Positions 1 through 11,986 of a DNA stretch of 64,000 bases are shown here, piece by piece. Below the pieces are notes generated by a model. The model saw only the letters and a list, made by a program, of their open reading frames with translations. It ran no database searches and had not been told where the DNA came from. How positions within the stretch are numbered: position 1 is the first letter of the stretch; each line of letters opens with the position of its first letter. The DNA is from Euryodendron excelsum (Eukaryota > Streptophyta > Magnoliopsida > Ericales > Pentaphylacaceae): contig CM065392.1 of assembly GCA_033060915.1 (NCBI GenBank), forward strand, positions 12,422,001 through 12,486,000. Reading direction: 5' to 3'. Both the position numbers and the translations under genes were made by a program.

Positions 1-341
1 GAGTCTTTAGAATCTTGATGAAGTCTACTTTTTAAGCACTGTTCATACGTATCAACTTTCTTGAATCTTCACAGCAATCCTATTTATAGAGACCTTATAA
101 TCATGATAAATTCTCTTTTTGAATACCTTCAATCTCTTTGAATGCAAACCATCTGTTTGAAGTTTGAATGGGTGCAATTGCTTTGTTTTGGTGCATGACT
201 CAACTTTTGGTGCATTGCTTGAACTTGTAAATGTTGTGCATCCATTTTGATATGAATTAGACTTTAAGTCTAAATTATAATCCTTAATCTGCACACTAAT
301 TAAATATATTAGTAAACTAACATAAGGTTTAATTATCATCA
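1..341 (-). mobile_element. Truncated LTR, probably Copia-type, cut by window edge
   Basis: Read on the minus strand, this block starts TGATGATAATTAAACC at 341. It has a TATAAATA box at 81-88 and runs off the left edge of the window. The sharp change at 341-345, from AT-rich non-coding DNA to an open frame, looks like an LTR boundary inside an older element. A TGATGATAATTAAA start is reminiscent of SIRE/Maximus-type Copia LTRs, but that is from memory. No partner LTR or target duplication is visible, so this could be another kind of repeat. Confidence 0.35.
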
Positions 342-344
342 AAA

Positions 345-788
345 TCAAGGCGTAGAGTCAACAAAGAGGAGTCGACGAAAGTTGAGAGCAAGAATCCTTT
401 AAAGAAAACCATTGCCTTTAGTGAGGATGTTCTTTTTTTTGATTTGGGAATTCACATGGGAAAGGAGGATATTAATGGTATAGAGGGTATTCCTAACATT
501 TCTATGGGTCATGAGATCCATACTTTTACACCTCTAGCACCTAATCCTCATATCTCGAAGCCTTTGGAGATTCATGCCCTAACATTAGAACTGAATGTCA
601 TTCACCTTATCAAACAACTAGTGGAAGAGAAAGATAAAGTGGTTCATGACTTGAGCTCACTTGGCACTTTTGTGCAAGATCATTTTACCCTCTTTACCTT
701 CTATAACCCTTTCTATCCTTGCGTGCTTCATTGCTATATCATTGAGTTCAACAAAGATGTTGAAATTATCTATTATTATGTTTGTTGA
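345..788 (+). pseudogene. Decayed retroelement ORF fragment (unrecognised)
   Basis: An open frame of about 146 codons ends at TGA 786-788. It begins abruptly after the 341 boundary with no clear start codon; the first ATG is at 456. The N-terminal part is basic (KxxxKNPLKKT) and the middle is hydrophobic, with no domain I can name. It lies about 170 bp upstream of sequence that resembles the end of an Athila/Tat internal region, so I infer it is the tail of that element's last ORF, beheaded by the LTR at 1-341. It could also be captured host sequence. Confidence 0.3.
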
Positions 789-1864
789 ACTCTTCATAAG
801 TTTCAAGAGTGGATCTAAAAGATGATACCAAATTTTCACTTAGGGTATTGGGTGATCCTTTCTCCAATGTTGTGTAGGAGTAGGAGTAGTTTAGCTAGTT
901 TTTGCTCTTGTTTTGTTAGTGGTTAGTTGAGTGTTTAGGTAGTTTGTAGCTTTAGTCGGGGGGTGCATTAGGCACCCTAGCTCCTCTTCCTTCACCATTT
1001 CATTTTATTACATGCTTTGTCTTCATGCATTAAGGATAATGCATCATTCTAGTTGCTTTTGGGGGGAGGGGGGGTGTGGGGAAGAGAGTAGTTATAGAGG
1101 CTCTTAACCTCAATTTTTGCTTTTATTTTGTTAATTTTTTGAGAAATTTTTTAAAATTTTGAGTCCATTCTAATAACTTCCTTTAGTTAGAGATAGAGTT
1201 TAGATACTATCTATTCATGCATATATTCCATTACTTGTATCTAAAACTCTATTATTCATGGTGGATATCATTTTTAAGCTTTATTGTATATATCTCTTGT
1301 CATATTTCAAGCTCTTTGTGGTATGTTGATGACTCTCAGGTGCTAGATTGTATGGCTATGCATCAATCAATTGAGATCTTTGGTAAAAGTTAAAATATCG
1401 TCTAGTTCTGGCATTTTACTTGGTTATCATTAGCATGTCTTTCCATACTTTACATGCCATCTCTTTGTAATCCATGGTGAATGTGTTGATACTTTAGATG
1501 TAGGACCATAACATATTTATGAGATTCAATTTTTAATTTTTGAATGGTTAGAGTGTTGCATGTCTTATATTCATAGTACGATGAACACTTCACTCTTTGA
1601 TTTTGATGTTTTGGGGGATGTTATCTTTAATATACATTAGTAAGGGGATTTCACTCATTGCAAATCATGGATGTAACTTCTTTGTATTAGTTTGTGCATT
1701 TGTAACCTTATTACAGTGGAGATCTTAATCTTATGAGCTTTAGAGATTTATGCCTTCTTTGAGGAGAGTTTTCATTTACTTAATAAGATTTCTATTGATC
1801 CTTATCATTTTTAATGACTTCATTACATTTGCATTTGGCTTATTTGTTTTATATTGATTCACAT
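789..1864 (+). mobile_element. Athila/Tat-like internal non-coding region, part 1
   Basis: No ORF was found. The notable stretch is about 1021-1080. It reads CATTAAGGATAATGCATCAT and then a G-rich run, much like the 'aggacaatg...agtttgggggtg' block that often follows the coding part of plant Athila/Tat elements. The rest is T-rich spacer. Confidence 0.4.
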
Positions 1865-3174
1865 TGTTGACTATTAGGGATTTATACTAAAAGACATGCA
1901 TTATGTAATGGCTTGAGTATTTATTAGTAAATTAGTTATTTTACTTTAATAAGAATTTGTGTGAGTAATGTTTATCTTACGTTATTTATTTAATGATTAT
2001 GCATGCGTATCTCTTATTTTATATAGTAGATGATTTGGTGTGTAGAGTACGGCTTACACACAGAAGATTATATCATCGATTTTTATAGAATATAAACTTA
2101 TCATTCATAGTCTTAGATAGAACTGGACATACTATCAGTAGGACTGTAGCACAAGGTTTTAATATATCTATCTTGACTATGAGGAACAGTATAGTTCCAA
2201 CTCTTTGCACTAGTACAATTTGTGTGTATTGAATAGGCCCGTGTCGAGGTAATTATTTTTATGTTGACTATATAAAACAATTAATATCTCATGATTATTT
2301 TGAGTGCTTATGCTCTTAATCCAAAAATAATAAATAGACACGTACATGTAGTGTTTATTATTTTGATTCACAGAAGAGTGAGATTCTTTGTGGGTTAATA
2401 AACTTAATGAGTTAGATAATAACATTACTTGTATGGTAAATATTTATTATTGATAGAATCCACATCCCGGTATTAAGATTGTTGATACCCCCTTGAGGAA
2501 ATTTAGAAGTTTTGATTATGTCAAACCCTGCAGGTAAATTATGAATTCAACATACTAAACAAGTTTTTAGTAATTTAATTTAATAAACGGGTATTTGTGA
2601 TCTTAACGTGAGGAGATAAATAAGCATTTAATAATATGAAGCTCGAAATATAATTCCTAGTATGACAAGGAGTGTAATTATAACTCATTAATGGTATAAA
2701 TTATAATTTACATAAATAGGAATTGATTCTGGTTAGATTATGAATCCTTATTTGCGTAGGAAGCCATAGTCATACTAATCCTATGGTCCCTGCTGTATCT
2801 TTTATATATACGCATTGTAAGAGCAGTTAGGGTTACACTTACTCATAATTGAGAAATATACGTTTTTGTGAAAAAAAGAAATCCTAGCAGCTGCAAGTCC
2901 ACTTTCTCTGGAGTAAGGCGTGTTTGAGGGATACAACAGAAGTCTGAAGGTTGAGTTCGAGCAGTTGAAGCTTTCTTGTTATTGTTGCTTGTTGTTTGAG
3001 ATCAAAGCAAATGGATTTTGAAGTTTATACTTGCTGCTAATTGGGATCAAACTAGAGAGATCTTGAAGGTATAATTCTAATCACGTAGATTAGTCTATGC
3101 TATTCAGATCAAAATTTTTGGTGTTATGCGTATGCACTATAGCTGAGTCATGGGAAATTCCCTAGTCACCAACA
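1865..3174 (+). mobile_element. Copia-like solo LTR
   Basis: The block starts TGTTGACTATTAGGGA and ends TTCCCTAGTCACCAACA. These ends are imperfect inverted repeats, as expected for LTR termini. A TATATATA box lies at 2803-2810, followed by a leader-like region. No coding sequence or second copy is visible, so it reads as a solo LTR of about 1.3 kb inserted in the non-coding part of the older Ty3 element. I could not find a convincing 5-bp target duplication, so the ends are approximate. Confidence 0.45.
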
Positions 3175-4358
3175 TTAACAACTCATATTCATTCAAGATT
3201 TATTTCATGCATGTTATGGAAATGATTTTAGGCCGTCTTTCATCCTTTTGAGCCACAAAATTCTTATTGTTTTTATTTCCTTTGCAACCATGTCTTTTTA
3301 TCCTTTTTAATGTGTTATTTTACTTTAGATGTGATCATTGATGAGGTAACTTTTCCTGCCAATTGAAGAGACTCCAATCTTCATTTTTTAGAAGCTCTTG
3401 AGAAAACAAATAAGAGCTATGTTTTAAAAGAGAAAATTTTGAAAGTGCAAAAGGAGTAGCAAAGAAGAGTGAAAGAAAAGAAAGAGACAATGAGATTGAA
3501 AACAAATTAAAAGAAAGGAAAAGAAGGAAACGAAACATGAAAAAAGGTTGAGGCCTCAAAAAGGCAACGAAATGTGCTAGAAAGTTAGAGTTAGGAAAGA
3601 AATAGAAGAATTTCTTCATTGACATTACATGCCTTGATCGCCTATGTAGTGTGTTTTTATATCTCTTCCTTCCTTCCTATACCTTATCTTGAAACCCTAT
3701 TAGCCTTCTCTTACAAAGTCCTTTATGATCCAAAAGCATGCACTTCATTTGAGATCTTATTTGAATTTGAGCTCTTACTTGTCATTATAATTAGTTGATA
3801 TCTAAGTTATAAGCATTTTTTTATGAAGTCATGCCAAGATTGACACACTTTTATTATTGCGATTTTTAACATTTGGATTGCTCTCTTGCATATTATTGCA
3901 TTTACTCATTTTTAGAGATTGAAAGGAACCTTATGCTTAGTTGTTTAAGAGTGTATGCTGGTGAGGATTTGGATCGAGACTCAAAGGCTAAGAATGTGTG
4001 AGTAGATACTCTTGAGCTACATTGCATGATTCTAGCACACACACACATGAACCTCATTTTTTGTGTCCTTATTGACATAACCTTGCTTACATTGATTTTA
4101 GAAGTGAATTGTTGAGATTACTTTGATACATCTATATATGCCTCATTCTTATATTGTTCTTAATCTTTGATTGATGATTATGAGTTGATGTTTGTGGATA
4201 TCATCACTGTAAGCCCTTACGAGACACCACTCGTCCACTAAGGGTAACTTAGAATTTTAAAGATTTAATGTATAGGCTAAATGTATCAGTGACTCCTACG
4301 AAAGTAGAGATTATCTTGTGTACATACTTGTTTTAGTTGTAGATTTTGCTAGAAACTA
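3175..4358 (+). mobile_element. Athila/Tat-like internal non-coding region, part 2
   Basis: This continues the older Ty3 element to the right of the Copia-like LTR. It has an A/G-rich stretch at 3420-3610 but no coding frame that I trust; the minus-strand frame at 3335-3625 is low-complexity (Phe/Leu/Ser). It ends in a polypurine tract. Confidence 0.35.
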
Positions 4359-4378
4359 GAAAAAAGCTAAGTAGGGGG
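4359..4378 (+). other. Polypurine tract of Athila/Tat-like element
   Basis: A mostly purine run ending in GTAGGGGG directly precedes the TGTGATTACG start of the LTR. This is the expected position for the plus-strand primer and shows that the LTR to its right is the 3' LTR. Confidence 0.5.
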
Positions 4379-5590
4379 TGTGATTACGCTCTAAAAGTGT
4401 AATCTCAATCCCTTTAATTAGTGGATTGGTAGCTATAGTTTCGGTATTAGATTAATATTTTATCTTTAAATTGTCCTAAACATGCCTTTTTGATCTAATT
4501 AAAGGGAATGAAGCTTAATTATAGAAGAAAGGGCCAAAAAGTATATACCGAGTAATCGCCTAACTCACTGAGTTCTAACTTCAGAGAGTTGATTTCACCC
4601 AGTGAATCAGGAGTGTTAGCCAAGCGATCGGTTGCTTGGGCGAGCGCTTGGTCTCTTAGGTGAACATTAGTTGAGCGCTCGGCCAACACTCGCTTGATAG
4701 AGCCCTATTTTTGTCTAGCATATAAAAGGCTGTTTTAAGCATTTTTAGAGGCTATCTTTCATTTTTGTACTTAGATAGCCTAGATTTCTTTGCAGTTAAA
4801 AGTAGTATAGAGATAGAAACTTTATTTTATTACATTTTTCTTAGCTTTCTTTCATTTTTCTTATAACCAAACACTAGTTTCTTCTTGATTCAATGGAAGA
4901 TTTATATTTCTCTATGCTTTATATCATGAATTATAATAGCTAATCTTCTACTTGGATGCAATTATGAATATACACCAAGGATTTTCAAAGATTACAATGG
5001 AGGTAACTAGATTTCAATGATCTATCTTATGATTTCTCTAATTTATCTTAATTGAGATTGGATCTATATGAAAATTTAGATTCATAACATAATTTGGTAA
5101 CTCCTATGCACAATTCTTCAATTGGTATAGGGATTGCATAAATCCAAAGTTTGTTTCTATGATTCTGTCAATAGATAATAATTTTACTCTTAATTACGTA
5201 TAAATCCAAGGTTTTATGGTCTAAATCCTCTAAATCAAGGATCCACGGAATGATCATTGATTTGAGTTATTAAATCCTCAATTGAAACTTTTGTTAGATT
5301 TCGTTGATTGGATCAATTATATGCAAACCCCTTTTAATTGTCTCGAAATCTAGATTTTAATTACTTGCTTAGTTGTTAATTGTTTTTAATTGCTTTGCAT
5401 TTGTAGTTAAACAACTTCTCTTCCAACATCAATCATATTTTCGGTCTCTTTTACTTAGATTCAATTGACTTATTTGCAATTTAATTCAAGTTAGTTTAGT
5501 GTTCTTAAGTGTTGATAGTTTATATTTGACTTGATTCTCGAAGAAATCGACTCCGGTACTTATCGAATTTTACACTTTAATTATGACACA
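4379..5590 (+). mobile_element. 3' LTR of Athila/Tat-like Ty3 element
   Basis: It begins TGTGATTACGCTCTAAAAG right after the polypurine tract and ends near TATGACACA (5582-5590), giving TG...CA ends. A TATAAAA box lies at 4721-4727. The block GACTCCGGTACTTATCG near 5549-5565 resembles the 'actccggtactt' sequence near the 3' end of many Athila/Tat LTRs. At about 1.2 kb the size is plausible. The 3' end is uncertain by a few bases, and no target duplication can be tested because the 5' end of the element is missing. Confidence 0.5.
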
Positions 5591-5869
5591 TCTTCTCTTG
5601 CGGGTGTTCAATTTTCAAACATCTTTAGAAATGATTCACTTGTGTTTATTAATTTTTCTAGAAGTAATGAAGGAAAAAATAAATTTTGTTGGACAAATAT
5701 CTATTTATTTTCTTTTTATTTTTTCTAAAAATAATCAAACAAAAGAAAATAATTCAAATCTTTTACTTCATTTTCTTTAGTACTTTTGGTTTTACTTTCA
5801 CAAATCCAACATTCAAATATGATGTTAAATTTCTCGAAGTGAAAACTGTCCTTTTGTTGAGACTTCAGG
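5591..5869. other. Unassigned AT-rich spacer
   Basis: Several overlapping short open frames (65-101 codons) occur here on the plus strand. They are Phe/Ile/Leu-rich, overlap one another and resemble no family, so I treat them as chance frames in AT-rich DNA. Confidence 0.5.
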
Positions 5870-6267
5870 AAAACTGGTCTTTTGTCATAGAGACTTTTTG
5901 TGACAGGTTAAATGCCATCGTGAATACTGCCATTTGCAATGGCATCATACGCATAAAATTTGGTTGCGATGGCATAAAATTCAGTCACTAAAATTACTAT
6001 TTGCAGTGGCATCGCAAATACTTCTTTTCCCGACAAAATATTAGAAACGACACATTCAATATTAGCAAAATGCATCTCTCTCTTTAAAACGATGTCGTTT
6101 TGCTGTCTCTTATATTTTCCTCTCCTATTTCAGAATTTGTGCCCTAATATTTTCATTTAGCCTCTCTCTCTCTCTCTCTCTCTAGCAGTCCTTCATCGCT
6201 AAAAACCTGTGTTGCCATCAGCCGGAAATAGAATTAGCGTTCGCAAAAGGTCCAACTTTTTGTAGTG
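5870..6267. mobile_element. CACTA (En/Spm)-type transposon terminus, probably truncated
   Basis: The right end reads TTTTTGTAGTG at 6257-6267. Its complement is CACTACAAAAA, the terminus expected of a CACTA element. A candidate 3-bp duplicated base group (TGA) follows. Inside are repeated motifs on both strands around TTGC(G/A)ATGGCA (for example 5909-5943, 5962-5975 and 6000-6017), like the subterminal repeats of CACTA elements. No matching left CACTAC terminus is visible, so the element is cut or very degraded. The left limit is arbitrary. Confidence 0.5.
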
Positions 6268-7943
6268 TGATTTTAAGAATCAAAAGGTTTTGGACCTATC
6301 AGAACTTGAAAATGCAGAAAAGAGCAAGTAGGAAAATAGAAAGAAAAAGAAAAGGAAAAGAAAGAAAAAGCAAACGCATGATTGCATTGAACCCTTGCAA
6401 TTTCAAAATTGATTACAGTTTATAATTACTAAAAAGATTTTATTTCTCATAACGTACCACAAATCTTTGGAGACTCCAGCAAGCATGTGAGAATACAGTG
6501 ACTATCTAAACTATTTACAATTATATAATGTAAAGGAGCTAAGTCTAGCCATAAAAGAAAGTTTGTAATCATTGAAGCATAGGATTCTATCCCCCTCCCC
6601 CCAACAATTTTGTTTGTTCTCCTTGTAGGGGAAGGCTCACTTATTATGTTGGGTCATAATCCAATCACTTGACGAAACATACCTACAAATCCCAAAGGAT
6701 ACTAGTTAGGCCAACCAAAAACATGAGGGGTTCTTTTTTTTTTTTTGTGTGTACGAGAGAGCGAGAGAGATACTTTAGATCTCTACTAGCTACGGACATA
6801 AGACCACCTACAATTTCTATCCCCCCACCCCCCGGCCCCGCCAGCCGCCGCCGCCGCCCCCCTTCGGCGGTCTTTTTTTAAAATCTTTCGTATAAACTGC
6901 TTGAGATATATATATATATATATATTTTTAATTTCAATTTTCCTTCCAAGGTGTTCAAAGCCTTTAGAGCACTCAATTAATTCTAGCAAATGTAGATTGC
7001 AAAGGGGAAAAAAATTGTTATCTGCTTTTTAGCAAGCATTATAAATTAAAATAGCGGAGGAGGGAATTAATAAGACAACAACTATATATATACAATGTAG
7101 TCATATTCACTCATTTTTCGGATGCAGCCTAATTTTTGGTATATTAGAAACTTGTGAAACATTTTAAACATATGTTGAGCATAATTTTAAAATTTGAAAT
7201 CTCATTCCAAATAAGATATTATAAACATTAAAATGTCAAAAGTGTTTTAATACAAGTGTATCATTAACATGGCTACAAAAAAGAGAGCAAGGTTAGAAAT
7301 ACGATTTGAAAGAACTATAGAAGGATATGGCTGACTGAAAAAAATTTGAGACGACAATTTTAATTGAGTTTTCTTTATATTCATAATTTGTTATAATTTT
7401 TTTTATATTAATTCAGAAACGTTGCCAGAGAATTTGAGTATCAAAATCCAGACAATAAAAAGCCCTAAATGCAAAATGATCTTCAATATTGATTCCTGCG
7501 AGAATGTTCCTCTCTCTTTATTATGTCTCCTCTAATGCGGGAGTCGGAGGATTGAATGTTTCTTCAGTTCTCCAACATCCCAACAATGAAAGCTTTCGCC
7601 CTTGGTTTTCAAACTTTTACTGTCTCCCCCCAACAGTGCCTCGAAACCACAAGAACTTTAAGTTGCATTGAACTCTATATCTAGAATCTCTGATACCCTA
7701 ACAGCTCCAAATCTTTCTATTCTCATGCTTAGAATACAACAAATCACCTCATGTTCAGACCCACAAGCATGTTTGAAACTAGTGGAAGAGAAGAGAAGTT
7801 AAAGGAAAGTAGAGGAGAGAGAAATGATAGGAAAGATGTCTTTTATCTTCTGTATGGTTTCGCAAAAAAAAAAAAAAAATATCAATGAAGTGTAAGAAAC
7901 AATTCTATTGTTTGAAATCAAGGAAAGAAGAATGAGACACAGA

Positions 7944-7982
<39 letters not shown>

Positions 7983-8377
7983 TCTCTTCATTTTTCTCTT
8001 TATTTTTTCTCCCTTTACAGTGCCTCCCTTTTCTCTCTCAGATTGAATCAAATAGGGGAAGAAAGAAAAATATTTATTTTTTCCTTCCATTTGCTTCCTT
8101 CCCCAAGTTCCAATCAAGCTAAGAAGCTTATAGTCTCTCAGATTATAAAGAAAGTAATGCCACTACCATTTTAATGTCTGAAGAACTCAAAAGAAGCATT
8201 TTCTTTTACAGTCACTGTTTTTCCAAATATCACAACAATCTACTTACATTTGGGTCCCTGACATGATCATGACATGTTTGTTCGATAGTCTTAACCCTAA
8301 ATCATACAAATAGTCCACACATAAAAACCCAGCTCACACATGATCAAATACACGAAAACAATCTGATAAACCGGTTA
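6268..8377. other. Host intergenic DNA downstream of the bHLH gene
   Basis: No gene was recognised. It contains a CT run at about 6166-6183, a GC-rich CCG tract (about 6824-6872) that can fold on itself around TTCGGCGG, an AT microsatellite at about 6906-6925, a poly-A run near 7865 and a GA microsatellite at about 7947-7976. The part nearest 8377 would hold the 3' untranslated region of the minus-strand bHLH gene. The short frames at 7489-7671 and 7905-8174 look accidental; the latter translate the GA repeat. Confidence 0.5.
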
Positions 8378-9237
8378 CTAAGCAATTGTTCGACTATTGT
8401 CGAACACACGGCGCCTCTTAGACCGGTCTCTCAGATCAGAAATCGAAGAACGATGAACCAAAGATTTCAATGCATCTCTCAAAAACTGAACCAATTCATC
8501 GCTGTGATCTTGGTCTCCTGCCACAATCAAAACCTTTCGGGTTCTTCCTCCAAGTGTTGCCATTTCAGCTCTGAGAGGATTCAAACGGAGGGATCTTAGT
8601 GTTTCTATTAGGTCAGGGATAAGATCGGACCGGTCTTCGCAACACAAAGAAGCCTTGATCAATAATTTTCCATCGTTGCTCAAAATGTCGCTCGAGTGGA
8701 CAGAGATTTCATCATTCTCGGAAGGGAATAAGGTCTCGAGCTGCATGAGCTCTGAGGTCTGCTGTTTCAGCTCCTTCACGCGTTGAATCACCTTTGCCAG
8801 CAGCGAAGCTTTGTCTGTCTATGGAAGATTCAGCATTTTTACAGATTTAAAACAAGTGAAGAACATTAAAAAAAAAATAAAATCAAAACGCTAATTTGGG
8901 AAAAAGTTTAATAACTTTCCCAAACGAATAAAACCCTAGAAGACCCATAAAAGGCTTTTGATTCTTCTCTTCTTTTTCAGCTCAGTGCCCTCAGAATATT
9001 TCATTCAAAAGCTTCAAAAACAGCTTTGTATCTGAAAATTCAGAATTAGAATATCCAAAAGACAAGCTAATAGATTACGCTCTTCACTATTATCCTCTCT
9101 CAACAACAGCTTTACAAAATTTTGACTATACAGATGTATTTATTAAATTATATACTAGAAAAAAAAAGAGCTTGTAAACTTAAATCATACTCATGAAAGA
9201 TCTATCAAAACTGAGCTCAAAAGGAAATACAAAAGCT

Positions 9238-9279
<42 letters not shown>

Positions 9280-9955
9280 TAAACCTCGAATTCACAGTCC
9301 TAAGTCCTAACTACACCTAATAGAAATATGTGCAAATCTATATGTTTATATGTATATATATCCATCAGTATACAGAGAGATGCCTTCTCTATTCCTTAAA
9401 TTCACAGTTCTAAGTAAGCCTAATAGAAGTATATACATGTACATATATGTATACTTATATATAAAGAGAGAATACTTGGACTTGCAAGAAAGAAGGGTTC
9501 TCAGAATATATACATACATATATATATCTATATACTGAGAGAGAGAGAGAGAGAGAGAGTACTTTGGAATTGCAGGGAAGAAGGCTTCTTAGTTTGTCAA
9601 GATGCGAATTGATTCTCTCACGACGCTGTTTCTCTGCTTCTTTGTGATTCTTGGAAGCAGCAAGAGCTCGAGCCTGTGGCGTATCTGCAAGTCCTGAAAC
9701 CTCCCACGGGTACAACGAGGAACTACAAAGGCTTTGGGTCTCCGGAAACTGATAATTCGTTGGAATTCCATACATACCAGCGTCCATTACTCCCTGTTCC
9801 GCAAAAAACCGGTAAAAGTCTGAACTTTCCGGCAAGTTTTCCGGCAGCATATTGTAGAAAGTTTTTGGTGGTTTCGTGTTAGGGTTTCGCTGGAACTGTT
9901 TTGGTCGCTTCTGGGCTTTATCTGTGTTATTTCGGACATGATTGCATAAAGCCAT
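8378..9955 (-). CDS. bHLH transcription factor, bHLH106/107-like (two exons)
   Basis: The gene has exon 1 at 9955-9563 and exon 2 at 8818-8378 (stop 8378-8380), separated by a 744-bp intron with GT at 9562 and AG at 8819. Both exons are in phase 0, giving 277 residues. A bHLH domain spans about residues 102-151. Its basic region has the His104, Glu108 and Arg112 expected for binding G-box-type E-boxes, and the intron falls in the loop right after LLPCNSK. A leucine-bearing helix follows, then an ACT-like segment (about 181-232) typical of this plant subfamily and thought to aid dimerisation, and a basic SKRRR stretch (264-268) that may be nuclear-targeting. The best family match from memory is the Arabidopsis bHLH30/32/106/107 group. 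Met36 (9848-9850) may be the true start, because the preceding 35 residues are basic and low in family character; that would give 242 residues. No frame damage is seen. Family confidence is high; the exact orthologue is less certain. Confidence 0.88.
8819..9562 (-). other. Intron of the bHLH gene with GA/CT microsatellites
   Basis: On the gene strand the intron starts GTACTCTCTCTCTC, so the CT repeat (9540-9559 on the plus strand as GA) begins three bases after the splice donor. A second GA tract is at 9241-9276, and AT-rich repeats occur around 9335-9535. The acceptor reads CTTCCATAG before ACAGACAAAGC. The intron position is supported by the unbroken bHLH motif across the junction. Confidence 0.8.
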
Positions 9956-11805
9956 AAAGTGCCACGAGTTTTTGCCGACTTATTGGATGGTACAAATTTT
10001 CCAAGTTTCGCGATATTATATAATTTTCACTTCGGTAAACCATAAGATTTGTCTGTTGTCACTCTTCAAATCTGAAGTAAGGGAGGGTTTACACTAGTGA
10101 GTGACGTGCGAGAAATTTCTAGTAGTTTAGGAGAAAAGTATTCGGTAGTAACTGGTAGGGTGGCCATTGATAAGTGCGCTTAAATTTATTTATAAATTAT
10201 AGAGCTTAATTTTTTTTAAAGTTTAATTAGTTTAATAAGCATATTTGAGAATTGTCTTTCAAGTTTAACCTATTCGGTCCTGTCCAAAAAAAATATATAT
10301 ATAAAATAATATATTATATATTATAATATTATATTTATGTATGTTTAATTTAATTTTATACTATTCAATATTATTTATAGAAAAAAAATTATATATTAAA
10401 CAAATTTTATGTTAAATGAGTAGACTTAGACGAGCTTGAAAATATAATTTTTTTTTAATAGGGTGAGCTTGGAGTTTGGTTTTAGGTCTGATAAAATTTT
10501 TTTTTGTGTTAGTCTGGCTCGCTCAATTTTTACCCCTAGTAACTCCTAACCGTTGGACTTTTTTTTTTTTTTTTTTTCTGTACTACTCGATAGTAATTTT
10601 TATTAAATATTGACACATTATTTGTTAATACATTAATAACTTGAAATATGTGATACAGTGAAAAAAATTTTAAAAAAATATATATCGTATGACAAAATTT
10701 TATAAGATTTTTTTTTAAAAATCTCTCTATCAGACAATATAATTTTAAGTTGTTAATGTAGTAACACAAGTGTCACCAATTAATGAAAGTTACTAGAGAG
10801 CATGCAATATTACCAAACTACGTACTGAACTTTTTTCGGTTGACGCGTTGTATTTAACACGTTCTGGTAATTAAGGGTGAACATTCGTAGGCAAGTTCTG
10901 TACTATATGGCAACAAATAGATTATTTGCTGGACCCCAGTCCAACAAGTGATTAAGCCTACATTTTCAAGGCTGTTCGAGAGTTAAATCAAAATTTTAGA
11001 CCACACATGTAGCCTGATAATAGTTTAATAAATTTTTGTCACATTTTAATGCCACAAAATATTTGCTTTACTGGTTTGCTTATTTTTTTTTCAATCCAAC
11101 TCTAAGATTAAGAGTTCAAATATTGTGAATAATTACTTTGCAAAGCTAGTGTTACATATGTTATGTTAACAAAAAGAAAAATTAAACAATGCAAAATAAT
11201 ATATATGTTATAAAACTAAAAAACTATAAAGCAGATAAAATAATGTAGAGCTGTTCTACATTATTTTCATTCGTCGTCTTAATATGATATCCAGTACGAT
11301 ATATATCTTTAAAACTGATCAGAGTCCTTCTAGATTTAGTAGAATATAATGTATTATTAATGCATAGCTTTGTTCATCTTGACAATATTATGTTCGCACT
11401 TCTGGAGTCTTCAATTAATTTTGTTGTGCCAGAGATTATATTGACATTAGCTTCAAGTAATATTTTTTCTCTCAAAGAATTGTGTGCGTTGTTTCACTGT
11501 CTACCAGACATATGTCTTCACCATTTAGTTTAGAAATACTCAACGTTTTGGTACCATCTATGTATCTATATAAAATATTAAAAGTGCTTATTCAAAATAA
11601 GATAATTTATTGAAAAGAAAAGTGCTTGGTTGTTCATCCGAGTTCCTATATATAGTATAGGAGTTGTGAGCAAATGAGCTAGTCGCCATAGTAAAGATCA
11701 TTCATGACGATGACGACACATCACAAGAAGATATTAATATGTGGGAATGTATATATATCTAAAAATTTCAGGCTTGACTTCAATATTCATCTTAAGCATG
11801 CCCGT
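9956..11805. other. Host intergenic DNA, upstream of the bHLH gene
   Basis: The first few hundred bases must hold the promoter of the minus-strand bHLH gene, but I see no TATA box that I would defend. The remainder is very AT-rich (notably 10280-10400 and 10560-10740) with poly-T/A runs and no coding frame of note. The frame at 10536-10769 is low-complexity and likely chance. Confidence 0.5.
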
Positions 11806-11986
11806 TGTAAGTATCCCACTTTTGCTGCTCAACAATCTCCAGTCTGACCGGATTCAGTTTCAAACATCACAACACATACAAGCCCAAGCTGGCTCTTTCA
11901 AACTCTAATCTAGTCAACTGGTCATTTCCTAGGCCCAATTAAAGTTGAAAAGACTATATTACCCTTAGGCACTCCAAGTAACTTTC

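Noticed and set aside
5531..5991. Three overlapping plus-strand ORFs near the Athila/Tat-like LTR end
   Set aside because: Overlapping frames in AT-rich DNA, hydrophobic low-complexity composition and no shared family.
7905..8174. Overlapping ORFs on both strands (70 and 88 codons)
   Set aside because: Much of each is a translation of the GA microsatellite (RERERE or SLSLSL). No conserved sequence was seen.
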